Positions 11,901 through 22,105 of a DNA stretch of 64,000 nucleotides are shown here, one piece after another. Both the position numbers and the translations under genes were made by a program. A model generated the notes under the pieces. It was not told the DNA's origin. It saw nothing but the letters and a program-made list of their open reading frames with translations, and ran no database searches. Source of the DNA: Holacanthus passer (lineage: Eukaryota > Chordata > Actinopteri > Pomacanthidae); assembly GCA_025331565.1 (NCBI GenBank), contig JAFREQ010000062.1, positions 1,088,501 through 1,152,500 of the forward strand, given 5' to 3'. How positions within the stretch are numbered: position 1 is the first letter of the stretch; every line of letters begins with the position of its first letter.

Positions 11901-14435
11901 CAGTGCTGGGCCAGAGTGAAGGGATGGCAAGTACTATCAAGCATCAGCTCTTTAAATTGGGAACAAGAGTAACCTGTTATATAAAATATCTTGTCTTTGT
12001 AGTTTTGACCACAAATGAAAAGGGTAAGATTGTGAGATGTGATATGTTGGCTGTAAAACTAAGTCTGTCCAATCAACAAGGTTAAATTGCTTATAACTAC
12101 TATTTACATGTTAAATGAAAATGATTTAAAACCCTTAATATTTGTTTACTCAGATGTGATCAGCATTGAGAAGACTGGCGAGCACTTCCGTCTGATCTAC
12201 GATGTGAAGGGACGTTTCACCGTCCACCGCATCACCGCCGAGGAGGCCAAGGTAAGAATCAGACACTGCATTTTTGTAGCCTGCATCCTTTATTTGAGAA
12301 CTGAATAAACCTTGATGGTAGGAAACATGGGTTTAAAAACTTCCTCTTTTCCTATGTTTGAAATCTATAACTTCAAGAATACTGAATGGATAAGTGGCAA
12401 AATGTCAAATTTGGCTGATATAATTAAGATCAAAACTAAGTCAGTGTTGGGTTCTTGCTACATGACTGAGTCTAAGTTTGTTTTCCTGGCTGGGTTTTGA
12501 GCTTTAGCAGAATCTTTGTTGGTGTAATTGGTGTGTGCAACAGGCTTTAAGGATTTGGTTTTTGTCTCTCGCCAAATTTGAAGATCAGCTGTGGCAGCCG
12601 ATGGTGTTTCACTCTGGTTTAATCTCTATAACCTTGGTCAAATCTGGTTTAAATCCTCTGTGAGAAGAATTACAACAGCAGATTGGCAGAGCCAGAGTTC
12701 CAGATGAAACACTCAAATTTTTGACAATCACAGTGAGATGAGCTGTCTGTTTTTCATTACTTTTCCTAACCCGTCTCCTCTTCCTCTTCAGTACAAGCTG
12801 TGCAAGGTGAAGAAGATCATCATTGGCACCAAGGGAATCCCCCACCTGGTGACCCACGACGCCCGCACCATCCGCTACCCAGACCCCCTCATCAAGGTCA
12901 ACGACACGATCCGCATCGACCTGGAGAGCGGCAAGATCACAGACTTCATCAAGTTTGATACTGGTAGGTTCCTCTCACTGTCACGATACAGAACCAGGAT
13001 TTTATTTGTGGTTTGATGTTTTTAATGACACGATTTTCCACCCTCTGCTCCCTCCAGGTAACCTGTGCATGGTGACTGGTGGTGCTAACTTGGGGCGTAT
13101 CGGTGTGATCACCAACAGGGAGCGTCACCCCGGCTCTTTCGACGTCGTGCACGTCAAGGACAGCACGGGCAACAGCTTCGCTACAAGGCTCTCCAACATC
13201 TTTGTCATCGGCAAGGTGAGGATGTGTAGAGATTTTAGACACATGCCCTCAGGACAGGACTGCATTGGTATTTAAGTTCCATCATATCAGAAGGGAAAAT
13301 TCACCAAAACAAAATATTTTATTGCTTTGGTTGAGAGAATTCAGATGATTTTTGGAGCAATGATGACATTTTTTGGTTTTGATCAGCAATGAAAACACAC
13401 AACCAATTCCTCTAAGAAGTTCTGAGCTCCTTGACAAGAACATCTTCAAATAGTTTTCACTTCTTTAGAAATAGTCTTTTCTAATTGGAAAAAAAGGTGG
13501 AGACTAGCTTTAAGCAGCATTTTTTAATATGTCGATGACCCTGTAGAAATAAGCTTCAACCCATGAAGTCTAATATTATAATCAAAGCTCACTAGTTGGT
13601 TACATGGTCGGTGCTCATTGTACAGTGACTGAATATGGAGCATTGACAGTGTATCGGTGCAAAACTATTAGCTTTTTTTCTCTGCTGATTTTGGCAGAAG
13701 TTCATTTCTCTCACAGAAAGAAGAGGTAGCAGTTTGTAAAAAGCTTTCTGAATTGTGTTCTGTCCCATCAAATCAAACGCATTAACTGATAAAGACCTGG
13801 TCTGTCGAGTGTCGGCAGTAAAACGCCGCGCTCTTCTCTCTGCCGCCTGACATTTATTTGGCCGCTGATGTGACGGGAGCTGTCAGCGGCACAGTCGTCT
13901 TTCTGCTGCCTGACATTTATTCAGCGGCCTCGATGCTGCGCTTCTCTTCACCTTGTGCTGAAGTGTCGGCCGTCAGATAAATGTTAGCACCATCAAGTGT
14001 TGAGCTTCTGTTGGCCACAAGAGAACTGGGCAAATCTGGTCACATCATTCTGTCTTCAAATTCTTGTAGAACATTTTTAATGGTCGAATCATCTCTTCTA
14101 AATTAATATATTTTAAAAGAAAAAATGGACATGTATGAGTATATGCAATAATACAACTTGATTTCTAGACTAATTTAAAACTCCTGTAATTTTCCTTCAA
14201 AATATTAGTATGTGAAGAAGCAAACCACAAAATATGGCACCATGATTCCACCTGTTTGCCACCTGCACGATCTGCTCCCTTTTATCACCGGTAACAGATT
14301 TATCACCGTCTCCTCCATCGTGTCTGTCTGCAGGGTAACAAGCCGTGGGTGTCCCTGCCCAGAGGAAAGGGAATCCGTCTGACCATCGCCGAGGAGAGAG
14401 ACAAGAGGCTCGCCGCCAAGCAGGGCAGCAGCTAA
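8903..14435 (+). CDS. rps4x: 40S ribosomal protein eS4 (RPS4X), seven coding exons
   Basis: Exons: 8903-8905, 9484-9561, 10541-10721, 12154-12251, 12792-12963, 13058-13215 and 14334-14435. All introns are GT-AG. The joined frame gives 263 residues, the same length as vertebrate RPS4X, with only scattered conservative differences. The protein is a cytoplasmic 40S subunit component. Regions follow the family: N-terminal RS4 segment (about 3-39), S4 RNA-binding domain (about 42-105), central RS4 domain (about 95-169) and a KOW segment (about 178-211, around TGNLCMVTGGANLGRIGV). Exon 1 is the ATG codon alone, followed at once by GTGAGC; a coding exon this short is normal for ribosomal protein genes. 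Introns of 1432 and 1118 bases each host a C/D snoRNA. The preferred start is the only one that fits MARGPKKHLKR. No frameshift or stop is seen, so this is a functional copy, not a retropseudogene. Confidence 0.98.
10910..10983 (+). ncRNA. snord61: C/D box snoRNA, SNORD61-like, in rps4x intron 3
   Basis: A 74-base unit closed by a terminal stem GGAGC (10910-10914) with GCTCC (10979-10983). C box ATGATGA is at 10916-10922 and D box CTGA at 10975-10978. Just before the D box, CCTCTAAGAAGTT (10962-10974) is complementary to the conserved 18S rRNA segment AACTTCTTAGAGG. The fifth base from the D box faces the U that I count as human 18S U1442. In human that methylation is assigned to SNORD61. The name is inferred from target complementarity, not from a database match. 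Confidence 0.85.
13354..13430 (+). ncRNA. snord61: C/D box snoRNA, second SNORD61-like copy, in rps4x intron 6
   Basis: A paralogue of the intron 3 unit. It has stem GGAGC (13354-13358) with GCTCC (13426-13430), C box ATGATGA (13360-13366) and D box CTGA (13422-13425). The guide CCTCTAAGAAGTT (13409-13421) is identical. The internal block gatcagcaatgaaaa is also shared. The loops between C box and guide differ, while boxes and guide are unchanged, as expected for two functional copies processed from one host pre-mRNA. Confidence 0.85.
13830..13990 (+). repeat. Fold-back element with a direct repeat in rps4x intron 6
   Basis: Two imperfect direct repeats (tgcctgacatttatt-type blocks at about 13841-13870 and 13904-13935) contain inverted motifs. 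GCCGCTGA (13861-13868) pairs with TCAGCGGC (13883-13890), and tgacatttattcagcggcc pairs imperfectly with ggccgtcagataaatg near 13967-13983. It is GC-richer than the surrounding intron. It could be a small fold-back transposon remnant or a structured RNA. Confidence 0.5.
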
Positions 14436-14470
14436 ACTGGCCACAGAGACAACCTGACACCTGGTTTTCA

Positions 14471-14476
14471 AATAAA
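14471..14476 (+). terminator. rps4x: rps4x polyadenylation signal
   Basis: AATAAA sits 35 bases after the stop codon, followed by T/G-rich sequence (cttgtttcaatgtctttttt). A very short 3' UTR is typical for ribosomal protein mRNAs. Confidence 0.85.
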
Positions 14477-17400
14477 CTGTTATTTACAAAACACTCGGCT
14501 TGTTTCAATGTCTTTTTTACTGTTAACTAACGAGGGTTTATGGAGTAAATCGTACCAACATCAATCCTCGTAGCCTTGTTGGCATCAGAGAGACATTTTG
14601 AGTTGTCAGCAGGGAAATTACAGATGGAACTAATAACGTTAATGATTGTGTACCTGCAATTAATATCAGAATTAGTAACAGGTTTGAGGTCAAGTTGTTG
14701 CAAAGGGTTTTTTATAAATTTTATCTGGACGACAGTAAGTGTTTAATTTTGAGGTGAACTGTCCCTTTAATTCCTCTGTCCTTTTAACGAGATCTGGCTC
14801 TGAACGTAACCTGCAACTAAACCTCTATTCTTCTACAAACAATCCCTCCATCTTTCACCTGCAGGCAGCCCGTCCTCCCTCTCTCCTAATCCCTCCGTCC
14901 TCTTTCCATCCCGTCATGCACTCATCCATCTGTTTATACTCCTGGTCCCTCTGATCCCTCCTCCTTTCCTTTTTCCACTCTCATCCTCTTTGCACCTCCC
15001 ACTTTTCCTATTTTCCATCCTTTGTTTCAACATTTCTTTCATCCATCCTTGTTTGCTCTTTTCCTCCCCTTTTCTCTCCATTTTTTTCCCCTCATTTACC
15101 TCCATCCTGCCTTCTTTTCCTTCCCCTCATTCCCTTCATTGATTCCTACCTCCTAGCTGCCGTCCCTTTCACTTCATCCCTCCCTCTCTCTGTGTTCTGA
15201 CTTCAGTACCAGTCCATATGGTGACTGCTGGGCTGCAGCCTGCTCTGCTCTGCAGAAACCTGGCCTGGCACACACACCACCTCAGTGTGTGTGTGACGTG
15301 TCCTGTTCCGGCCCTCAGATTCACCTGCGAGTGTGCGTTTGTGAGTGAAAGAGCGAGAGATCACCGCTGGCCTTTTTCCCCTGTGACTTCCAACCCAACG
15401 CATGATTCATAGCAGAGCAACACGCTCAGCAGGGAGCTGCGTGTCGCTCTCAGGACCGGCTGCTCTCTGACACTACGGTACAGTAATCCATCATTCTTGG
15501 CAGGATGAAGTGAGGACGGTGACTCTGGTGTGTTTGTTATCATTTACATAATTAAAAGTACTAATATTACACTGAAAATGCTCCACTAGTAAAACTGAAG
15601 TATTATCAGCAAAATGTTCTTGGACAAGAAAGGTGTGAAAATTGTCATCTGAGCAGTAACTAAAGTATAAAGTTACACAAAATGGAAATACTCAAAGTAC
15701 AAGTACCTTGAATTTTTACCCAGTAACGCTGTAGACACCAAACTCTAAGAACACAAAATGAGGTCTGACAGAAATGGGAGAAAATGAAGGAAATAACATT
15801 ATTATACAAACTTTGAGTCATAACATCCGTCAGAGCTCACAGGCCGTCGTCCATGTTCAGCTTCCACGTACTTCATTTGCATTGATCAGTTATCACAGAC
15901 ACGTCTGGTTCAGTCGTAATAAAGTAAAATGATCCTTTAATGATTTAAAACTAAAAGTATCTGAGGTACAAATTGTGAACATTTGAATCCAGCGGTGTGA
16001 CGACGACCTTTGACCTCGACGTGACTGGAGGCCGCAGTGTGAACAGATCCGCGCGTGAGGCAGCGAAATGAAACCACTTTAAATATTTCCAGGGTTTGTG
16101 CTTCACTAACAAATCAAAAGTGGCAGCGTTGTCCCCGTTTTTATTGGCCTGGGAGCCGTTCTTGTAAACAAATAAGTGCACACACACATGCACAAACACA
16201 CACACATGCACAAACACAGTCTTTGAACATTTGAAATATGAGACTCGCCAGACGCAGGCTTCGCTCTGGTCCTGCTCTGCGTCCCCTCGTGAGCGGAGCA
16301 ACAATCACATTTGATTCACACACACACACGTTGCACAGTCACACAGAGGCTTTGAAGTGCATTTGGCTGGATGGTGAGAAAAGCAAAAGAAATGTGAGCT
16401 GCCGAGGAAATATGGAGAAAAACATCCACTCAAAGAGCAGAGAGCTAATATGCTGAATTATCTTACGGAGGATTAAACACAGAGCAGGACGCTGCACAGA
16501 CTCACAACAACAGACGTTAGAGCTGTATCTGCCTAATGCGTCTGTCCTGCTCCCTTTGTACAGCTAATAACTAATAGTCCAAAATTAATGACTGGACAAA
16601 GTCAAACTGCTTTTGTCTTGAAAAGACTTTTCAACAATTCAGCTGTTTGACTATTTGGTAATGAGTCGATGGCTCCGGTCTGAGAGCTGATGTCTTTTCT
16701 CTTTCTGTTTTTAAATACGTTGATATGAGGCAGAATGAAGACCCAAGCTTATTGTGCCGCCAACATGATTGGACAGAGTTCAATACAAGTGTAAATACAC
16801 GTGTAAGAGTCTAGTGTCTTAGTTTACAGTTTTTATACCAAGCATAGTGTAAAATGATGGTATCCTGGAAATTATTAGAATAATTGCATTGAAGAATCTA
16901 AGTGATGTGAGCACATGTACCAACCATAGGTCAAACATGCTAACAAAGTCGTGCATATTAGAGGATTTGAGTCCTAAATATTAAATTTCTCAGGTTTCTT
17001 ATCGAGAACTGGTCCTGTGATCTGATCGATCATCGGTGGAGTTAAGATTGAAATATGGCCGACACAGGAAAACCAAGTTTGAGAGATCCTTAATCACAAG
17101 TTTGTCTGTGGACCAAAAAGTAACTCTGTAACTCAGATTGTTTTATTTGAAGGATTTTCTGAGGCCTGAAGAAGTAAAAGTATCAGAGAAGAGACTTTAA
17201 TCATCCTGGAGGTTTGTAACCACTGAAATAAACTATTCTTAATAAACTGTATGAGTCACTTTGGATCAGGACGGATGAGACAAACCTGCTGATTGAAACA
17301 AGGACAGACGGCTGCGTTATTTTCAGAGTAATAAAGTTAAGTAATAATAAGAAGAAGAAGAAGTGAAGAAGGGAGTGGACAAAGTAATGGAGGTAAATTT

Positions 17401-17480
17401 GGAGCGTGCTCCCTGTGCGACTACAGAAAAGTGGGCTGAGCTGCTGAAACAATGAACTCAGTCATCTGAGGAGGTGGAGG
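14477..17480. other. Intergenic spacer with pyrimidine-rich tract
   Basis: No gene is seen. From about 14860 to 15190 the + strand is almost entirely C/T (repeated ccctcc, catcc and tttcc), a polypyrimidine/polypurine tract. Short CA runs lie near 16179-16206 and 16319-16329. A MITE fragment lies at about 15549-15727. The remaining open frames look random. Confidence 0.6.
15549..15727 (+). mobile_element. MITE fragment, same family as 8331-8789
   Basis: Shared diagnostic pieces are aaaagtactaatattacact, gcagtaactaaagtataaag, aaaatggaaatactcaaagt and acaagtacctt. Both ends are lost and the copy is strongly decayed. Confidence 0.6.
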
Positions 17481-17539
17481 AGGAGGAGGGGGGGTGGAGG
17501 GGGTGTGGGTGAGGACAGCTGTTTCTAATCAATTGCTTC

Positions 17540-17760
17540 CATGTGATTGACTGCCTGACTGACTGTCGGCTGATTGGCTGATTGGCTGGGTGACAGTCGA
17601 GGTCGCTGGCACAAGGCGGGATTTTGACAACTAGTTTAACCCGCTCTGCTCGATTCGATGACGAGCTCGTTACTTAATTGACCGTCTTGGCAGCTGATTG
17701 GCTGAAGCGACAGCGCTGATATGATTAGTGGAAGGATGATGTCATGCGGCCGCTCCCTTC
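17540..17760. promoter_or_regulatory. CCAAT-rich promoter-like or enhancer-like patch with no gene
   Basis: Three near-identical inverted CCAAT boxes (GATTGGCTG at about 17572, 17580 and 17696) lie with an E2F-like ggcggga (17616-17622) and a CRE/AP-1-like tgatgtcat (about 17738-17746). The surroundings are GC-richer and free of simple repeats, and are followed by a CT tract. This combination resembles a promoter, but no coding exon follows within reach. It may be an enhancer, an orphan promoter or chance. Confidence 0.35.
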
Positions 17761-18317
17761 CGCCGCTCTCTCTCTCTCTCTCTCCAGCCTCTCGCACAGT
17801 TTATATCAACATCTTCACTCTCTCTCTTCTGTCTCTCATAAGTTTCTCATGTTGATGTTTTCAATTGTGTCAATAAAAGGTCGTTTATGTTGAAATTCCT
17901 TCTCGCTCTCCATCCCCCTCTCCATAAGACAGACACAGGCTGCATGAACAAAAACATTTAGGTAGGCCAAGTTCACGTCTGGGAGGGGTTTCTAAAGGGG
18001 GCCCAGGGGGTGCTCTGAGGGCCAGATGTGCTTTCTTTTCGGGGGGAGGGAAAAGGGAGGAGGGGTACGTTTCACGAGCCTCGAGCAGAGGAACAGGGAG
18101 GTTTCACCAGGCTCCGGAGAAAGTGGAGAGTCCTGGAAAGTTGCAGAGACGTTTGCTGCAACGTCGCCTTGAGCTGCAGGAGAAGATCTGGAAGACGTCG
18201 CTGCGGAAGAGTCGAGTGTGTTCTTCAGCTGACAAAGACACAAAATGTAAAATAAATTAGTTCGTCTTTGAGAAAGTGATCACAGATTAGAATCTTCACA
18301 GATATTAAGTTAATTAG

Positions 18318-18604
18318 TTTGACCTCATCAGCTTCATTGATTCTTGTAAATATCTGCTTATTCTGAATTTGATGCAGCAACATGTTTCAAACCAGTTGGG
18401 ACAGGAGCAACAAAAAAGACTGTGAAAGTTGTGGACTGATCCAAAAACACCTGTTTGGATCCTTCCACAGGTAAACAGGTTCATTGGTAACAGGTGATAG
18501 GATCATGATTGGGTCTGAAAGGTTCATCCTGGAAAGACTCAAGCGAGGATGGAGAGAGGTTCAACACTTTGTGAACACAGGATTGGATAAAGCCACTTTG
18601 TAGA
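18318..18604 (+). mobile_element. Tc1/mariner-type non-autonomous fragment, copy A
   Basis: Blocks such as agactgtgaaagttgtggac, aaaaacacctgtttggatcc, gataggatcatgattgggtc and gatggagagaggttcaacac follow the terminal region of a Tc1-like element common in acanthomorph fish. The transposase frame is absent. Two relatives with the same internal content lie at 33149-33298 and, inverted, at 37062-37350. Confidence 0.7.
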
Positions 18605-19112
18605 TCAATGTTTCAATCAACCAACAGTAGGAAGGTCAAAGGTCAGAGCTGTTAAAAACTCCTCATTGTGTAAAACACAGAAAACAGAAGAGACAGAAAA
18701 TTGAGCAGGAGGTTTGATTCCTAATCAATAACTGATGCATTGTTCTCATATAGGAACACAAATAAATCATAGCTAAGCTTGTCTTGACATGTAATTGTGG
18801 CGGCCATCTTGGATCAACGTGCAACAGAAAATGCCTGAACACGGTGAAGAGATGCATCATTTCTGCAGGTTTTAATGAGAAAACCTTTTTAGCCCAATTT
18901 TCACTTTCCTTTCTCAAAGTCGTTTTAATCATTAAACCAAACCAAACCTTGACCGTAGATCAGAAAATTCATTTCAGTAGTTTGTGATGGTTTTCAGCAA
19001 ATAAAATAATGACGTCTCGCCATTTGATGCACAGACAAACAAAATAGTTGCCAATTAAATTTCCATCAGTCAGTTACTTGATTAATCAACTGACAACTGC
19101 AGCTGTCAAATA

Positions 19113-19240
19113 AATCTAGTGGAGTAAAAAGTGCAATGTTTCCCTCTGAACTGTTGTGGAGCAGAAGTAATAAAAGGTTCCTCAAATTTGTGCTTCAGTG
19201 TGATATTTGAGTAAATGTACTTAGTTACATTCCACCGTTG
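19113..19240 (+). mobile_element. MITE 3'-end fragment
   Basis: The segment contains tggagtaaaaagtgcaatgt, gagcagaagtaataaaagg and the terminal block gtaaatgtacttagttacat ending in tccaccgttg. This is the right-hand end of the family seen at 8331-8789, and it supplies the block that copy lacks. Confidence 0.7.
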
Positions 19241-20357
19241 TTGTTTTCACAGATTTCATGAAAGTGCACGAAAACAGAAAAAGGTTGACAGTGAGATTTA
19301 TGAGTTACTTTAGATACACAAACAAACTTAATGCAATGAGTGATGGACACAGAGACGTTGAAAGGCCTTTGGAATCATATGAAAACAATCATTAGACTGA
19401 TCAGATCAAGAATTCAAGTCTTTTTGGAATAAAGCGTTTAATTCCTGTGTCTTTTCTCATGAGAGGAGTTGAACGGAGGACACGTTCTAACTGTGAGATT
19501 TACAGCAGAGGATGTGAGCAGCTGGTTGGGGAAAACAGTTGTGAAGCAAGAGGCACGAAGCAGCTCCAGAGAGCGAGGATGGAGCGTCTCCACCCGTCTC
19601 CCGCTCGGAGTCCAGGAGGCCACGTCACACGAGACGCGACGCTCCGTTGTGTTTTGCACTTGTTGTCACTTTGTGGGAAGCACAAACAATCCACTCGCAG
19701 AGGTCGGTCATGTTGGTTGACCAGAGGGATTTGGCTCAGTGTTGGGATGCATTCAGGGGATGTGAAAAAAACAGGAAAACAGAAAGCTCCCTTGACAAAT
19801 GTGTAAAAGATGCAGTGTCTAATCATGATCTTGTATTAATGAGAGATGTGAAAGCAAAGATGTGTTTCAGATCCAGTTAACAGGATCAAGACGGCTTGAA
19901 TGAAAGCATGGAAATTTGCTGAGTGAGAGTCTGAGTCTTGAACTTGTTTTGTTTTGATCGCAGGTTTTAAATTTTGAAGATTTTCATGTTGATTGTTGAC
20001 AACTGTATTTTTCCCAACCAAAACCCGCAGACGCCACCACTGTGACCCAGATTACAGCTTCGACCAGGCTTCAATGTGACCTGAGAGGTTCGTGCACGTT
20101 CATGAAATAAAGATTCAAGATTAATGCAAAATCAAACATAAGAATCTATGATCAGTGTTGGTGCAATAAGCTGCAGCTTCATCCTGCAACTTTCTGGTTT
20201 ATGTTTCAACTTGTGTTTTTGGTATCTGGGTTGCGCATGAAAAAGTGAAAAGAATGATAAGCTAGTTTGACACTGTTGCTCCAAAGAATGAGATTTCCTT
20301 TCATTGACCCTGAAAATCTGCCTCAGACCAAAAGTACACAAAAGTATTTGGACACTT

Positions 20358-20407
<50 letters not shown>

Positions 20408-20904
20408 GGTGCATGAAGGACTCCTGAAGAGTTGATCCACCTCCCCCCTTTACTCCTTCTTCTTTCCACTCTTCCTCCTCCTCCTGACAGGTTTCCTTCT
20501 CGGGAAACACCAGACTGTTGCGCCCTCTGTCGCCGCGTCAAGCTGGACGAGATGAGCTCTGATGCTGGACCCGTTCCCTTCTAAATAAAAGCACAAACAT
20601 AAATCAAAGTTCAGAGCAACGAAATGTCTCAAAGCTTGTGTCCAACATGTGCAGCAGAATTATTCCAGAATAATGATGAAATAAAAATCCATTACAATAA
20701 TAGAAGTGCATCTAAAACACATCATTTACCTATTTAAGCTATGAAAGAAAAGCAAATATAATCATTTTAAAGTGAAGTCTAAAGCAAATTGGTTTGACTG
20801 CAGAACTAATCCTCAAATCCACGTTGGCACAATTTGGCACATTTTGGATGACGAGAAGAAAATACACCCAGGCTTTGATTTTGAAAGTGTAAACCGGATG
20901 TGTT
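19241..20904. other. Intergenic spacer before nhsl2, nothing recognised
   Basis: No gene is seen. Overlapping open frames at 19438-19880 on both strands match no family I know. A long CA tract lies at 20360-20405. The last few hundred bases become less AT-rich towards the nhsl2 promoter. Confidence 0.5.
20360..20405. repeat. (AC)23 microsatellite
   Basis: An uninterrupted alternating AC tract of 46 bases, about 500 bases upstream of the nhsl2 GC-rich promoter. It would be highly variable and able to adopt Z-DNA. Confidence 0.97.
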
Positions 20905-21136
20905 GTGTGTCACGCCGCGGCTGCTTTGACAGCAGTCCTCCCAGCAGCTGAGCGTCTCCGCTGGAAAAAACAGAGCAGCTCACTCGCAGTGAAAAACAAT
21001 GAGGGCGCGCGACGCGCAACTCGCTCCGAGCGTCTCCAAGCGCGCACGAGGATCCGGAGCATGTGTGTGTGCGCCCCCCGGAGGGAGAAGGACCGCAGGA
21101 CGATAACTCCACGATCCGCACACTTTATTTCCAAAC
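20905..21136 (+). promoter_or_regulatory. nhsl2: nhsl2 CpG-rich promoter and 5' leader
   Basis: This is the most CpG-dense stretch of the window (gagggcgcgcgacgcgcaac and neighbours), running straight into nhsl2 exon 1, and no TATA box is seen. Two upstream ATGs lie in it. The one at 20999 opens a 35-codon frame that stops near 21106. The one at 21061 opens a frame that overlaps the nhsl2 start in another phase and stops at 21444. Depending on the transcription start, these could lower nhsl2 translation. Confidence 0.6.
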
Positions 21137-21440
21137 ATGCCTTTTTGCAAACGGACCATACTTCCCAAAGATGTGTGCAAGCCCGGCGGCAGGAGGCTGC
21201 GGCCGGAGGCGCGTCCGCAGCCGCAGCCGGAGCTTTTCGGGGACCTGGCGGACGTGTGCGGCTTCACCCTGTGCTCGGTGCTCCGCCAGCTGTCGGATCT
21301 GTCCCGCCACTCCGTGAGCATCCTGGAGGAGCTGGAGGGAGAGCTGGTGTCCGTGTGCCGGAGGTCCGGAGCGCTGCAGGGCAGAGTGGTCCAGCTGCAG
21401 GGGCGCGTCGCCGAGCTGCTCAGCAAAGCTCCTGCAAGAA
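21137..21440 (+). CDS. nhsl2: NHSL2 (Nance-Horan syndrome-like) exon 1 with WAVE-homology domain; gene continues beyond window
   Basis: The exon encodes 101 residues and ends after the first base of the next codon at a consensus donor (aagaa|gtaaga). It opens with MPFCKRTILPKDVC, the MPF-(x)-(R/K)R start shared by NHS, NHSL1 and NHSL2. At about residues 33-96 it has the helical WAVE-homology domain (CSVLRQLSDLSRHSVSILEE, then LEGELVSVCRRSGALQGRVV). NHS proteins use this domain with actin/WAVE regulators at cell edges and junctions. I choose NHSL2 over NHS and NHSL1 because of the rps4x/cited1 neighbourhood and the short linker before the domain. An Arg/Pro-rich stretch covers about residues 19-32. 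Later exons (PWHQ-type exon 2 and the long body) are not found, so intron 1 exceeds 42 kb. Confidence 0.85.
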
Positions 21441-21468
21441 GTAAGAGCGCAGTGAAAGAGCAGAGCAG

Positions 21469-21471
<3 letters not shown>

Positions 21472-21500
<29 letters not shown>
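21472..21500. repeat. (AC)n microsatellite just inside nhsl2 intron 1
   Basis: An AC tract of about 29 bases begins 31 bases after the exon 1 donor. Read-through of the exon frame would run into it. Confidence 0.95.
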
Positions 21501-21553
21501 CTGGAGTCACTTTGAACAGGTTGCATGAGAGTGAAGCAGTTTTTTTTTTCAGG

Positions 21554-22105
21554 CTGGTGGAGCCAAGTGCCAAAGATCAATGTTCATGCAATTCTGGAGA
21601 GATTTGGGCTTTTCTTAGTCTTGTGCCTGCAAACAGAAAGAGGTCACTCCTGCAATGTGCATGTTGTTATGGTCAGATTATTATTATTATGAAAGTGTGA
21701 GTAAGTGAGAAGTTTATTTATTCATCAGTGGTGCCAAACTTTGGAACCAGATTCTGGAGAGGATGCTGCTTTTGTCAGAGTCTGTCATGCTGCAAACATT
21801 GAGACGTCACTTCTGCAGGATGCATGATCCAGATTCAGATTCATTATTAAAAGTGTGAGTAAGTGAGAGTTTGTTTATTTATTATTAAGTTTGTTTATTT
21901 ATCAGTGATGTCATTTATCAGCATTATTTATTTATCTGTGGTGCCAAACTTTGGGACCAAATCCACGCAGCTCTGGAGAGGATGCTGCTTTTGAGTCTGT
22001 CATGCTGCAAACATTGAGATGTTCCTCCTGCAGGATGCATGATCCAGATCAGTCCTCATTAAGGTTGTGAGGAAGTGAGAGGTTCATTTATTTATTATTG
22101 GAGGT
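21554..22105 (+). repeat. Three-copy tandem repeat, unit about 175-210 bases
   Basis: Copies start near 21555, 21729 and 21938. Each opens with gtggtgccaaactttgg-ac or a decayed form (gtggagccaagtgccaaaga). It continues with tctggagaggatgctgcttt, the block ctgcaaacattgaga, cctgcaggatgcatgatcca, gtgtgagtaagtgagag and an attTATTTATTA end. Copy 1 is the most diverged. Indels at the TTTATTTA junction explain the differing unit length. No protein is encoded across it. Confidence 0.8.

Noticed and set aside
19438..19880. Overlapping frames of 73-119 residues on both strands
   Set aside because: Several frames are open at once with no domain, typical of chance.
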